Position numbers and translations under genes: made by a program. This document shows, piece by piece, positions 40,510-49,037 of a stretch of 64,000 bases of DNA. How positions within the stretch are numbered: the first letter of the stretch is position 1; every line of letters starts with the position of its first letter. The notes below the pieces were generated by a model that had not been told where the DNA came from, did not search any database, and saw only the letters and a program-made list of their open reading frames with translations. This stretch comes from Dinoroseobacter sp049800775 (GTDB taxonomy: Bacteria; Pseudomonadota; Alphaproteobacteria; Rhodobacterales; Rhodobacteraceae): NCBI RefSeq assembly GCF_049800775.1, contig NZ_JBNAFR010000014.1, forward strand, positions 6,515-70,514, given 5' to 3'.

Positions 40510-41580
40510 ATGGCCAAACGCAAACGCCTTACCCCCGCCCAACCCGGCTATCTCGATACGGGCAGCGCAAGTCTGTCCCCGGGCTTTGCCGCCCCTGCCC
40601 CGGCAGAGCCCGCGACCGGGCCCGCGTCGATCCCCCCCATCGCCCAGGTGGCACGGGACAGTGCCGCCTCGGCCGCCCTGGCGGAGGTCACGGCCGAGCT
40701 TGAGACGGCCCGGGCCGAAGGACGCCTGATCCAGGCCCTGCCCCTCGCCGCCATCCAGCGGGACCATCTGGTCCGGGACCGGTTGATCGTTGAGGCGGAC
40801 GAAATGGCCGTGCTCAAGGACAGCCTGCGCAGCCGCGGCCAGCAGACCCCGATCGAAGTGGTGGATCTGGGCGATGGGCAATTCGGGCTGATCTCGGGGT
40901 GGCGCCGGGTGACCGCCCTGGGCGAGCTCCATGCGGAGACTGGCGAGGAGCGTTTCGCCCGGGTGCAGGCCCTCCTGCGGACGCCCGAGACCTCCGAGGC
41001 GGCCTATACGGCTATGGTCGAGGAAAACGAGATCCGCGTCGGGCTCAGCCCCTATGAGCGGGCGCGCATCGTCGCCAAGGCCGTGGAACAGGGCGTGTTT
41101 CCGACCCATAAACGCGCGCTGCAGAGCCTGTTTGCGTCGGCCTCCCGGGCCAAACGCTCCAAGATCGGCTCATTCCTCACCGTGGTGGCCGCGCTGGATG
41201 GCGCGTTGCGGTTCCCCGGCAGCCTGACGGAACGGCTGGGCCTGCGCCTGTCCAAGGCGCTGGAGGCAGATCCGGAACTGGCCCGCACCTTGCGGACCCG
41301 CCTGCGCAAGGCCGGGGTCGAGGATCCTGACGCCGAAGCCGCCCTGTTGGAGGCCGCTCTGCGCCCGACTGCGGAGCCTCGCCCCGTGACGGCCCGGCCC
41401 TCCACCCCGTCAGGGGGGCGTGGGACACCGGCGCCCGAGGGGGAGGAGATTCTTCCGGGTCTCTATCTGGCGCATAGCTCTGCCGGGGGCTCTGCGGCAC
41501 TGACCCTGTCCGGGCCGCAGGTCACGCCGGAGCTGCGCGCGCGGCTGACGGCCTGGCTTCGGCATGAGGGCGGATCCTGA
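40510..41580 (+). CDS. parB: Plasmid partition protein ParB
   Basis: Centromere-binding protein of 356 residues, CTPase-fold ParB/RepB type. IQRDHLVRDRLIVEADEMAVLKDSLRSRGQQTPIEVV and GLISGWRRVTAL (the Arg-rich nucleotide-binding patch) are the N-terminal domain. MVEENEIRVGLSPYERARIVAKAVEQG is the linker helix, and KRALQSLFASASRAKRSKIGSFLTVV the DNA-binding helix-turn-helix. The ATG at 40510 is preceded by GGAGG at 40499-40503, so it is chosen over the longer frame from 40438. A 16-bp palindrome 36 bp after the stop is the probable centromere. Confidence 0.94.
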   Translation: MAKRKRLTPAQPGYLDTGSASLSPGFAAPAPAEPATGPASIPPIAQVARDSAASAALAEVTAELETARAEGRLIQALPLAAIQRDHLVRDRLIVEADEMAVLKDSLRSRGQQTPIEVVDLGDGQFGLISGWRRVTALGELHAETGEERFARVQALLRTPETSEAAYTAMVEENEIRVGLSPYERARIVAKAVEQGVFPTHKRALQSLFASASRAKRSKIGSFLTVVAALDGALRFPGSLTERLGLRLSKALEADPELARTLRTRLRKAGVEDPDAEAALLEAALRPTAEPRPVTARPSTPSGGRGTPAPEGEEILPGLYLAHSSAGGSAALTLSGPQVTPELRARLTAWLRHEGGS

Positions 41581-41942
41581 CCTTCCCGGTACATGTTTTA
41601 CGGCGGGTTCAGGGATGCGAAACGTTTCGCACGCGAAACAAATTTCTGTAACACATTGATTTTAAAAGAAACGAGACTCCAGAGATTCTTGACTAACTGC
41701 GGGCAGTGCGCGTTGGCACCCCACCAGGTCCGCCGCCCGCCCAATCCTGCTGCGGGCTGCCTGAGATTTGGGCGTTCACGCCGGATCGGCGTTTTCCAGC
41801 GGATGCGTCACCTACCCCCTTGTGGCCATATCCGGCGATCCGCTACACAATCTGTGGTGGAATTAGGCAGTTGATGAAATTGGGAGCAGTCGGATGGGGT
41901 CCGATATCTCCGGTTTTAGGTAATTGAGCAGATCTCGAGCGG
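41581..41942. other. Intergenic region after parB
   Basis: This 362-bp gap holds the parS-like palindrome (41616-41631), an AT-rich stretch at 41635-41695 that could be a promoter, and no convincing gene. The following dehydratase gene begins at 41943 with a weak ribosome-binding site. Confidence 0.5.
41616..41639. promoter_or_regulatory. parS: Candidate parS centromere
   Basis: TGCGAAACGTTTCGCA (41616-41631) is a perfect 16-bp palindrome, and a further half site GCGAAAC follows at 41633-41639. Length, symmetry and the GAAAC/GTTTC core resemble the ParB site family (chromosomal consensus TGTTTCACGTGAAACA). Position 36 bp after parB supports it. Confidence 0.7.
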
Positions 41943-43859
41943 ATGGCGTGGATCCGCGCGACAGATCAGGGGCATGGGCTGAGCGACGTGTTGAATTTCG
42001 TCAAATCACTGACATTGGGTCAGAAGGCTATCACGTTGCTGACCGTGGATCTCTTGCTGATCCCGATGGCGCTTCTGGTGACCTTTGCCCTGCAGCCCGA
42101 ACCCCTACCCCTGCGCGAGACGCTGTTTCTGATCCTGCCGATCCTGCCTTACCTGCTGGCGGCCAGCGCGCTGGTCTCCTTCTGGATGGGCATCCCCTAT
42201 GTGCGCCTGAACGCCTATGAGAGCCGGGCGGTCGGCAAGACGGCCCAATACGCGGTGGCCAACGGGATCATCGCGCTGGTGCTGGGCAAGATTGCCGGGC
42301 TTGGCCTGCCGGGCGGGCTCTACGTGATCTTCGCGGGCTGCTTTTTCCTGTTCTCCTCCGCCAGCCGGGTGGTGATGCTGCAGATCCTGACCGCGATCTA
42401 TCGCCGGGACGAGGGCCATACCCGGGTGTTGATCTACGGGGCGGGCACCACGGGCACGCAGCTGGTCTCGGCGCTCAACGCGCATAAGACGATCTATCCG
42501 GTGGCCTTTGTCGACGACAATACCGCGCTGCATGGGCTGACCGTGGCCGGGTTGCCGGTGCATTCGCCGGTCCGGATCCGTGAGTTGGCCAATGCCAAGC
42601 AAATCGACCGCCTGCTGCTGGCGGTGCCATCTCTGAGCCAGCCGAAGCAGGCACAACTGGCCCGCCGGTTGCAGAAGATGGGGCTCGACGTGCAGGCCCT
42701 GCCCTCCTTCTCGCAGCTCATCGGCGAGGAGCAACTGGTCGAGAAGCTCAAGCCGGTCGAGAGCCATACCTTCCTCGGGCGTCAGCAGGTCTGCGACGAG
42801 CTCGAGCGCGGCTGCGAGAGCTATGCGGGCCGGGTGGCGCTGATCTCCGGAGCCGGGGGCTCCATCGGGTCCGAGCTCTGCCGTCAGATCCTCGCCTGTC
42901 GCCCTGCGAAACTCGTGCTCTACGAGCTCAACGAACTGGCCCTCTACAATGTGGAGATGGAGCTGCGCAGCCTCGCCGAGGTCACGGGCACCGAGCTGGT
43001 GCCGGTGCTGGGCTCGGTCACCGATCCGCGTCAGGTGCGCGGCGTGCTGGCCGAGCACGGGGTGCAGGTCGTCCTCCATGCGGCGGCCTACAAGCATGTG
43101 CCTCTGGTCGAGGCCAATCCGCTGGCCGGGCTCGCCAATAATGTCTTCGGCACCCAGACCCTGGCCCGCGAGGCCGCCGAGAGCGGGGTCGAACGCTTCA
43201 TCCTGATCTCGTCGGACAAGGCCGTGCGGCCGACCAATGTCATGGGGGCCTCCAAGCGGCTGGCCGAGCTGGTGATCCAGGATCTTGCCACGCGCAGCCC
43301 GGGCACGGTCTTCACCATGGTGCGCTTCGGCAATGTGCTGGGCTCGTCCGGTTCGGTCGTGCCGCTCTTTCAGGAGCAGATCCGCCGGGGCGGACCGGTG
43401 ACGGTCACAGACCCGCATGTGACCCGCTATTTCATGACCGTGCAGGAGGCGGTTCGGTTGGTCCTGACCGCGGGCTCCATGGCCCGGGGGGGCGAGGTGT
43501 TCGTGCTGGATATGGGGCGGCCCGTGCCTATCGTGCAACTGGCCCGCCAGGTGATCGAGAGCGCGGGCTACACCGTGCGCGACAGCGATGCGCCGGATGG
43601 CGATATCGAGATCGTCTTCACCGGGCTGCGCCCCGGCGAGAAGATGTACGAAGAGCTGACCCTCACGGATGATCATATCGGCACCCGGCATCCCAAACTG
43701 TTCTGCGCCCGCGAGCAGAGCGTTTCCGAGATCGAGGTGGCCAGCATCCTGCGCGCCCTGCGCCATGCGGTGGCCTCCAGCGATCCGGTGGCGGGCCGCG
43801 CGGTCATCGACCGCTGGGTCGAGGGCTATGTCGCGGCCCCCCAGCGCGTCCAGTCGTGA
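41943..43859 (+). CDS. Membrane UDP-HexNAc 4,6-dehydratase, WbpM/CapD family
   Basis: Large-form nucleotide-sugar 4,6-dehydratase of 638 residues that makes the UDP-4-keto-6-deoxy-HexNAc precursor of sugars such as QuiNAc or FucNAc. Four N-terminal helices are followed by a first Rossmann-like domain (VLIYGAGTTGTQLVSAL), then the catalytic SDR domain: ALISGAGGSIGSELCRQIL, SSDKAVRPTNVMGASKRLAE, and MVRFGNVLGSSGSVVPLF. The active site has Met where short SDRs have Tyr, as is normal for WbpM-type enzymes. Its stop overlaps an open frame leading into yjbH. The likely next enzyme is the SDR at 30374-31237. Confidence 0.94.
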   Translation: MAWIRATDQGHGLSDVLNFVKSLTLGQKAITLLTVDLLLIPMALLVTFALQPEPLPLRETLFLILPILPYLLAASALVSFWMGIPYVRLNAYESRAVGKTAQYAVANGIIALVLGKIAGLGLPGGLYVIFAGCFFLFSSASRVVMLQILTAIYRRDEGHTRVLIYGAGTTGTQLVSALNAHKTIYPVAFVDDNTALHGLTVAGLPVHSPVRIRELANAKQIDRLLLAVPSLSQPKQAQLARRLQKMGLDVQALPSFSQLIGEEQLVEKLKPVESHTFLGRQQVCDELERGCESYAGRVALISGAGGSIGSELCRQILACRPAKLVLYELNELALYNVEMELRSLAEVTGTELVPVLGSVTDPRQVRGVLAEHGVQVVLHAAAYKHVPLVEANPLAGLANNVFGTQTLAREAAESGVERFILISSDKAVRPTNVMGASKRLAELVIQDLATRSPGTVFTMVRFGNVLGSSGSVVPLFQEQIRRGGPVTVTDPHVTRYFMTVQEAVRLVLTAGSMARGGEVFVLDMGRPVPIVQLARQVIESAGYTVRDSDAPDGDIEIVFTGLRPGEKMYEELTLTDDHIGTRHPKLFCAREQSVSEIEVASILRALRHAVASSDPVAGRAVIDRWVEGYVAAPQRVQS

Positions 43860-44182
43860 CCCCCGGACAAGGCTGCGCCCCCGGCGCGGGCCCCGAAATC
43901 GAGCCTGATACAGGCGCTCTGACAGAGGCCGCTGCGCCTGCGCCGGGGCGTGCCGGGGCAGGGGGGACACAGCCCCCCGCCCATCTCGCCCCGGGCCGGG
44001 AAAACGCCTTGAAGGCGGGGGCGCAGGCATGGTCTCACTGCACCAACGGGTGGGACGGTCTCACCCGCTCCGTGAGAACTCTCGTGAGATCCCCTGTGAG
44101 ATCCTTTGCCATGTGCCTGCTGCCCGTTTCTGCCCCGCGCGTCCCTGCCCCCGCCTCCGCTGCCGCAGAGCGCCGGTCGCGG
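43860..44182 (+). promoter_or_regulatory. yjbH leader region with hairpin and 12-bp repeats
   Basis: This stretch between the dehydratase stop and the chosen yjbH start remains open in the yjbH frame, but the translated residues look non-coding. CGGGTG (44047-44052) and CACCCG (44062-44067) can form a hairpin. Three 12-bp direct repeats follow without gaps (44071-44082, 44083-44094, 44095-44106; consensus YGTGAGATCCYY). They end 4 bp before an alternative ATG at 44111. Confidence 0.45.
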
Positions 44183-46405
44183 ATGTCCGAACGGATCACG
44201 GCACTGCTCTGCGGGACGGCCCTGTGCGCCGGCACCCTCGCGCCACAGACCGCCCGGGCGCAGGAAGGGCTGGCCCCCGCCCCGTTCCTTGTGACCGAGG
44301 GCGAGGCCCGGGCCGCAGCGCAACAGCCCGATTACGCCTTCCGGCCCACGCCCGAGGCGGTGCTCTCGCCGCCCAGCCTGAACTTCTACGGCGCGCCGGG
44401 GCTGATCGACATGCCCTCGGGCGAGGCCCTGCCCGATGGGCAGATCGCCGTGGGCGTGTCGAATTTTGCCGGCCAGACCCGCACCACCCTGACCTTTCAG
44501 CTCGCGCCGCGCCTGTCGGGCAGCTTCCGCTACACGGCCATTCAGGACTGGGATTCAGACGGGTTCGATACCTATTACGACCGCAGCTTCGATGTGCGCC
44601 TTCTCGCCCTTGAAGAGAGCCAGTATTTGCCCGCAGTCACCATCGGTCTGCAGGATTTCGTCGGCACTGGCATCTATGCGGGCGAGTATATCGTGGCCAC
44701 CAAGACCCTGACGCCGCGGATCAAGGGGACCGTGGGTCTGGGCTGGGGCCGTCTGGGCAGTGCGAATAACTTCGGGGGCATCGTCTCTGATGACCGGCCG
44801 GGCTTCGACGTGGACAGCCGTGGCGGCGAGCTCGGGACGGATCAGTGGTTCCGCGGACCGCAATCGGTCTTTGGCGGCCTGGAATGGCAGGTCACGGATC
44901 AGCTGGGGGTCAAGCTCGAGTATTCCAGCGATGCCTATGAACCCGAGGCCGGGCAGCGCGATGTGTTCGACCGCAAGTCCGACTGGAATTTCGGCCTCGA
45001 ATACCAGGTCAATGACGCCATGCGGCTGGGGGCCTATTACCTCTATGGGGCCGAGCTGGGCGTGATGGCCCAGTTCCAGTTCAATCCCAAGGGCCCGCCC
45101 CAGGCCATGCGCGTGCCCGCCCCCGAGCCCGTGGCCCTGCGCCCGGACCGGGCGGCCAATCCCGCGCTCTGGAGCGCCGATTGGAGCGCGCGGCCCGATG
45201 CCCAGCAGATCCTGCGCGATGCCCTCGCCCCGGCCCTGGCCGAGGAGGGGCTCGAGCTGCGCGGCCTGTCCGCCACGGGCAGCAGCATCGACCTGCGCTA
45301 TACCAACAACCGCTACCTGTCCTCGGCCAATGGGGTGGGGCGGGCGGCCCGGGTGCTGGCCCAGATCCTGCCGCCCTCCATCGAGACCTTCCATCTGACC
45401 CCCGTGGTCGGCGGCATGCCCGCGAGCCAGGTCACCCTGCGCCGCTCGGATCTCGAGACCCTGGAATTCGCGCCCCAGGCGGGCGCCCGGCTCCTGGCGG
45501 CGGCCGAGATCTCCGAGGCGGCGGAGCTGCCCCCCGAGGCGCTCCTGACCGATGAGGTGGTCCAGCCCCTGACCTGGGGGATCGGACCCTATCTTGAGCA
45601 GAGCTTCTTTGATCCCGATGATCCCTGGCGTTTCGAGATCGGGATCGAGGCCACGGCGGCCTATCGTTTCAGCCCGAACCTCACCCTGTCCGGCACGGTC
45701 AGCAAGGAGATCGTGGGCACGATCGCCGATAGCGACCGGGAATCGAACTCGGTTCTGCCGCGGGTCCGGACGGATCAGTTCCGCTATGCCCAGGAGGGGG
45801 ATCCGGGGATCGAGGATCTGGTTCTGGCCTATACGTTCCGCCCGGGCGAGGACATCTACGGTCGGGTGACCGCAGGCTATCTCGAGGCGATGTTCGGCGG
45901 GGTCTCGGCGGAGCTTCTGTGGAAGCCCGTGGACAGCCGTCTCGGCCTCGGGGTCGAGCTGAACTATGCCCGCCAGCGCGATTTCGACCAGCGGTTCGGG
46001 TTCCAGGATTATGACGTGGTGACCGGCCATGCCTCGGCCTATTACGAGTTCGGCGATGGCTATCTGGGTCAGGTCGATGTGGGCCGCTACCTGGCCGGGG
46101 ATACGGGCGCGACCTTCACCCTGTCGCGGGAATTCGACAATGGCTGGGAGCTGGGGGCCTTCTTCACCCTGACGGATGTCTCTTCCGAGGATTTCGGCGA
46201 GGGGTCCTTTGACAAGGGCATCCTGCTGTCGATCCCCGTGGGCTGGCTTCTGGGCAGCCCGAGCAAGGCGGGCCTGTCCACCACGATCCGCCCGGTGCAG
46301 CGCGATGGCGGCCAGCGTCTCTCGGTGCCGGGACGGCTTTATGATCCGGTGCGCGCGCAGCATGCCCGCGCCCTCACGCGGCAATGGGAGCGGGTATGGC
46401 AATGA
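44183..46405 (+). CDS. yjbH: YjbH-family exopolysaccharide outer-membrane protein
   Basis: YjbH homologue of 740 residues from the chosen start. YjbH/GfcD proteins form outer-membrane beta-barrels linked to exopolysaccharide secretion. A signal peptide (MSERITALLCGTALCAGTLAPQTARA) is followed by the YjbH hallmark SLNFYGAPGLIDMPSGEALPDGQIAVGVS. Many alternating beta-strand segments (FSYSF-like, e.g. LTFQLAPRLSGSFRYTAI) follow, and near the end come FDKGILLSIPVGWLLG and the C-terminal QWERVWQ. The ATG at 44183 gives a clean signal peptide; ATGs at 44111 and 43856 are in frame. It overlaps yjbF and is probably expressed with it. Confidence 0.9.
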   Translation: MSERITALLCGTALCAGTLAPQTARAQEGLAPAPFLVTEGEARAAAQQPDYAFRPTPEAVLSPPSLNFYGAPGLIDMPSGEALPDGQIAVGVSNFAGQTRTTLTFQLAPRLSGSFRYTAIQDWDSDGFDTYYDRSFDVRLLALEESQYLPAVTIGLQDFVGTGIYAGEYIVATKTLTPRIKGTVGLGWGRLGSANNFGGIVSDDRPGFDVDSRGGELGTDQWFRGPQSVFGGLEWQVTDQLGVKLEYSSDAYEPEAGQRDVFDRKSDWNFGLEYQVNDAMRLGAYYLYGAELGVMAQFQFNPKGPPQAMRVPAPEPVALRPDRAANPALWSADWSARPDAQQILRDALAPALAEEGLELRGLSATGSSIDLRYTNNRYLSSANGVGRAARVLAQILPPSIETFHLTPVVGGMPASQVTLRRSDLETLEFAPQAGARLLAAAEISEAAELPPEALLTDEVVQPLTWGIGPYLEQSFFDPDDPWRFEIGIEATAAYRFSPNLTLSGTVSKEIVGTIADSDRESNSVLPRVRTDQFRYAQEGDPGIEDLVLAYTFRPGEDIYGRVTAGYLEAMFGGVSAELLWKPVDSRLGLGVELNYARQRDFDQRFGFQDYDVVTGHASAYYEFGDGYLGQVDVGRYLAGDTGATFTLSREFDNGWELGAFFTLTDVSSEDFGEGSFDKGILLSIPVGWLLGSPSKAGLSTTIRPVQRDGGQRLSVPGRLYDPVRAQHARALTRQWERVWQ

Positions 46406-47181
46406 TCCCTACAGATCGGATCCGGGACCGCGCCGCGGCCATGCGCGGGGCATTTCCCCTGATACAGAGCCTGATTGCGGCCCGGTCATCCCGGGGATCG
46501 GGACGTGTCCTGCGCGGGCTTGGCGCCTTGCTGTGCTGTGGCGGGTTGGTGGCCTGTACCTCCACCGGGCCGGGCGGAGAGGACAATGTCTGGTCCGAGA
46601 TCCGCGATACCGGACGCATCCTGATCGCGCAGCGCGGGCCCACACCCCAGGCGCCGGAGCTGACGCCTGAACTTCTGGCGGGGGTCGATTTTCCGCTGAT
46701 CCGGACGCGGAACCTGTCGGTCGGGTCCAGCGCGACCCTGGCCGGGGTCAGCCGCCGGGGCTCGGCCAGTGCGCCGGTCATGGTCTGGCGCGGGGCGGAT
46801 GGAGCGACCTTCACCACCCGCAGCGGCCTGCTCGTGGCGACCCGGGGGACCGGGGATGACCTGATGTCGGCGGATGTGCGCGGGACCGAGGCCGCGCTGC
46901 GCAGCGGCGGCGGGAGCTATGCGCGCTCCTATGTGGTGTTGCAGGGCAATACCCGTGGCCGGACCCTGAATTTTGACTGCACGCTGCAGGCTGCGGGGGC
47001 GGAGACCCTGACCCTGGTGGGCCAGCGCCGGGACACCACCCGGCTGGAAGAGAGCTGCAGCGGGCCCGAGGGCGCGTTTCGCAACACCTATTGGCGCGGC
47101 GGGGATGGCACCTTGTGGCAATCCCGGCAGTGGTCCGGGCCCGAGATCGGCCATCTGGTTATCGAGCTGCTCAAAAAATAG
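46396..47181 (+). CDS. yjbF: YjbF/GfcB-family lipoprotein
   Basis: Outer-membrane lipoprotein of 261 residues, YjbF family. A lipobox LVAC is reached after about 53 residues, preceded by the hydrophobic VLRGLGALLCCGGLVA; the long basic lead is unusual, and an internal start is possible. The mature part has DNVWSEIRDTGRILIAQRG, RNLSVGSSATLAG, FTTRSGLLVATRGTGDDLMSADV and the C-terminal FRNTYWRGGDGTLWQSRQWSGPEIGHLVIELLK, matching YjbF. The ATG at 46396 has GGGAG 6 nt upstream; the ATG at 46402 overlaps the yjbH stop as ATGA. It works with YjbH at the envelope. Confidence 0.88.
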   Translation: MAMIPTDRIRDRAAAMRGAFPLIQSLIAARSSRGSGRVLRGLGALLCCGGLVACTSTGPGGEDNVWSEIRDTGRILIAQRGPTPQAPELTPELLAGVDFPLIRTRNLSVGSSATLAGVSRRGSASAPVMVWRGADGATFTTRSGLLVATRGTGDDLMSADVRGTEAALRSGGGSYARSYVVLQGNTRGRTLNFDCTLQAAGAETLTLVGQRRDTTRLEESCSGPEGAFRNTYWRGGDGTLWQSRQWSGPEIGHLVIELLKK

Positions 47182-47347
47182 GCAGTTCTGCCCCGTGTCT
47201 GGCCGGGCCTGTGACTTGCAGGCCTCTGTCGCTGCAAAGCCGCGAAAACCCGCGTATCACCGGGGCCTGCCCGGCTTTGTTCATTGTCTCGCCACAGTGC
47301 AGCACATATGTTGAAACCAATTGCGAATCCCATTCGAGGTATCCGAT

Positions 47348-47599
47348 ATGAAGACCTTTACTGCTCTTGCATCCGGCCTGGTTCTGGCAGCTGCCGCCGC
47401 GGCGCCTGCTCTGGCCACGTCCGAAGTTCCGCTGAATGTGGCTGTTTCCAGCCAGGCAGCGACGGGAAGCACCGTCGTGATCGCCGGCACCACCGTGCCC
47501 GCAGCCGCCGTGGGCGTCACCGCCTTTGGCGCCGTGATCGTGGCTGGCGCCAGCGGCAGCAGCGACAGCACCACAACCACGGCACCTGACGCGGACTGA
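47348..47599 (+). CDS. yjbE: Small secreted YjbE-like protein
   Basis: Secreted protein of 83 residues. A signal peptide (MKTFTALASGLVLAAAAAAPALA) precedes a short mature chain of Val/Ala/Ser/Thr with two hydrophobic stretches, ending in GSSDSTTTTAPDAD. E. coli YjbE has the same size, signal, Ala/Ser/Thr/Val composition and Thr-rich tail, and lies in the same operon as YjbF and YjbH, so orthology is likely though sequence identity is low. GAGG about 10 nt upstream supports the ATG at 47348. A 166-bp gap separates it from yjbF, and a strong terminator follows. Confidence 0.7.
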   Translation: MKTFTALASGLVLAAAAAAPALATSEVPLNVAVSSQAATGSTVVIAGTTVPAAAVGVTAFGAVIVAGASGSSDSTTTTAPDAD

Positions 47600-47620
47600 T
47601 CCTCGGGATCGGTTGCGACT

Positions 47621-47663
47621 GATCTGCTGTGACAGATCGGGTCCATTGCTGGAGGATCTCCAG
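47621..47663 (+). repeat. Two hairpins downstream of yjbE
   Basis: GATCTG/CAGATC (47621-47626 and 47633-47638) and CTGGAG/CTCCAG (47649-47654 and 47658-47663) are two perfect 6-bp stems with loops of 6 and 3 nt. They come directly before the strong terminator at 47671 and could stabilise the yjbE transcript end. Confidence 0.55.
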
Positions 47664-47670
47664 TCTCTGA

Positions 47671-47700
47671 GCGAACCCGCCCGGGTTCGCTTTTCGCTTT
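47671..47700 (+). terminator. Rho-independent terminator of the yjb operon
   Basis: GCGAACCCG (47671-47679) pairs perfectly with CGGGTTCGC (47682-47690) and is followed by TTTTCGCTTT. GC-rich stem, tight loop and T-rich tail make this the clearest intrinsic terminator in the window. It separates yjbE from ugd. Confidence 0.88.
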
Positions 47701-47829
47701 CTGCGGGCAGGGGGGCCGCAGAATGTCGCGTCAGGGCCGCACCCATCTGCGGGTCTCCTCTGTCGCGGTGACGTGCCCTGGGCGTGCCGCTAAAGTCCCG
47801 GCAAGCTCGACTGTTATAGGTTTCCCAAG

Positions 47830-48996
47830 ATGAAAATTGCTGTTGCTGGAATCGGCTATGTTGGCCTGTCCCTGAGCGTTCTGCTGGCCCAACGCCATGA
47901 GGTGGTCGCCCTCGACATCTCCGAAGACCGGGTGGCCCGGCTCAATGCTGGTGAGGCCCCGATCGCCGACCCCGAGATCGAGCGCTATCTGGCCGAGGAA
48001 AGCCTGACCCTGCGGGCCACCACCGATGCGGCCGAGGCATTTGACGGGGCCCGCTACATCGTGGTCGCGACCCCCACCAGCTATGACCCGCAAACCAACC
48101 GCTTCGATACCAGCTCGGTTGAGGCGGTGATCGAGAGCGCGCTCAAGCTCGCACCCGACGCCACCATCGTCATCAAGTCCACCATCCCCGTAGGCTATAC
48201 CGAAGGCCTGCGCAGCCAGCTCGGGGTCCAGAACATCCTCTTCAGCCCGGAATTCCTGCGCGAGGGCAAGGCGCTCTGGGATAACCTGCACCCCTCGCGG
48301 ATCGTGGTCGGGGCGAAAACCGAAGAGGCCCGGGTCTTTGCCGATCTGCTGGTCGAGGGGTCGCTCGATGCGGATGTGCCGGTGCTCTTCACCCAGCCGA
48401 CCGAGGCCGAGGCGATCAAGCTCTTTGCCAATACCTTTCTCGCCATGCGCGTGGCCTATTTCAACGAGCTCGACAGCTATGCCCTGGCCCATGGGCTGGA
48501 CAGCCGCTCGGTGATCGAGGGGGTCTGCCATGACCCGCGGGTGGGCAGCCACTATAACAACCCCTCCTTCGGCTATGGCGGCTATTGCCTGCCCAAGGAC
48601 ACCAAGCAGCTGCTGGCGAATTACGCCACCGTGCCCCAGAACATGATCTCGGCCATCGTCGATGCGAATACCACCCGCAAGGATTTCATCGCCGAACAGA
48701 TCCTCGCCCAGCAACCCGCCACGGTCGGCATCTACCGGCTGGTGATGAAGGCCGGCTCGGACAATTTCCGCGACAGCTCGATCCAGGGGATCATGAAGCG
48801 GCTCAAGGCCAAGGGCATCGAGGTCACCGTCTACGAGCCCGAACTGCCCGATGACACCTTCTTCAACAGCCCCGTGGAGCGGGATCTGGAGGCGTTCAAA
48901 TCCGGTGTGGATGTGATCGTCGCCAACCGCATGGATGACCTGATCCAGGATGTGGAAGACAAGGTCTTCACCCGGGACCTCTTCGGCGAGAGCTGA
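47830..48996 (+). CDS. ugd: UDP-glucose 6-dehydrogenase
   Basis: NAD-dependent oxidation of UDP-glucose to UDP-glucuronate, giving acidic sugar for the polysaccharide. The 388 residues match the short bacterial form: KIAVAGIGYVGLSLSVLLAQ (cofactor loop), ATPTSYDPQTNRFDTSSVE, STIPVGYTEGL, FSPEFLREGKALWDNLHPSRIVVG, EAIKLFANTFLAMRVAYFNEL, and GYGGYCLPKDTKQL with the catalytic Cys at about 253. The ATG at 47830 starts directly with the Rossmann motif. It follows the yjb terminator, so it has its own promoter in 47701-47829. Confidence 0.97.
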   Translation: MKIAVAGIGYVGLSLSVLLAQRHEVVALDISEDRVARLNAGEAPIADPEIERYLAEESLTLRATTDAAEAFDGARYIVVATPTSYDPQTNRFDTSSVEAVIESALKLAPDATIVIKSTIPVGYTEGLRSQLGVQNILFSPEFLREGKALWDNLHPSRIVVGAKTEEARVFADLLVEGSLDADVPVLFTQPTEAEAIKLFANTFLAMRVAYFNELDSYALAHGLDSRSVIEGVCHDPRVGSHYNNPSFGYGGYCLPKDTKQLLANYATVPQNMISAIVDANTTRKDFIAEQILAQQPATVGIYRLVMKAGSDNFRDSSIQGIMKRLKAKGIEVTVYEPELPDDTFFNSPVERDLEAFKSGVDVIVANRMDDLIQDVEDKVFTRDLFGES

Positions 48997-49037
48997 GCCC
49001 GGCAGAGGCAGAGATCAAGGAGAGGGGCAGGGCGCAC

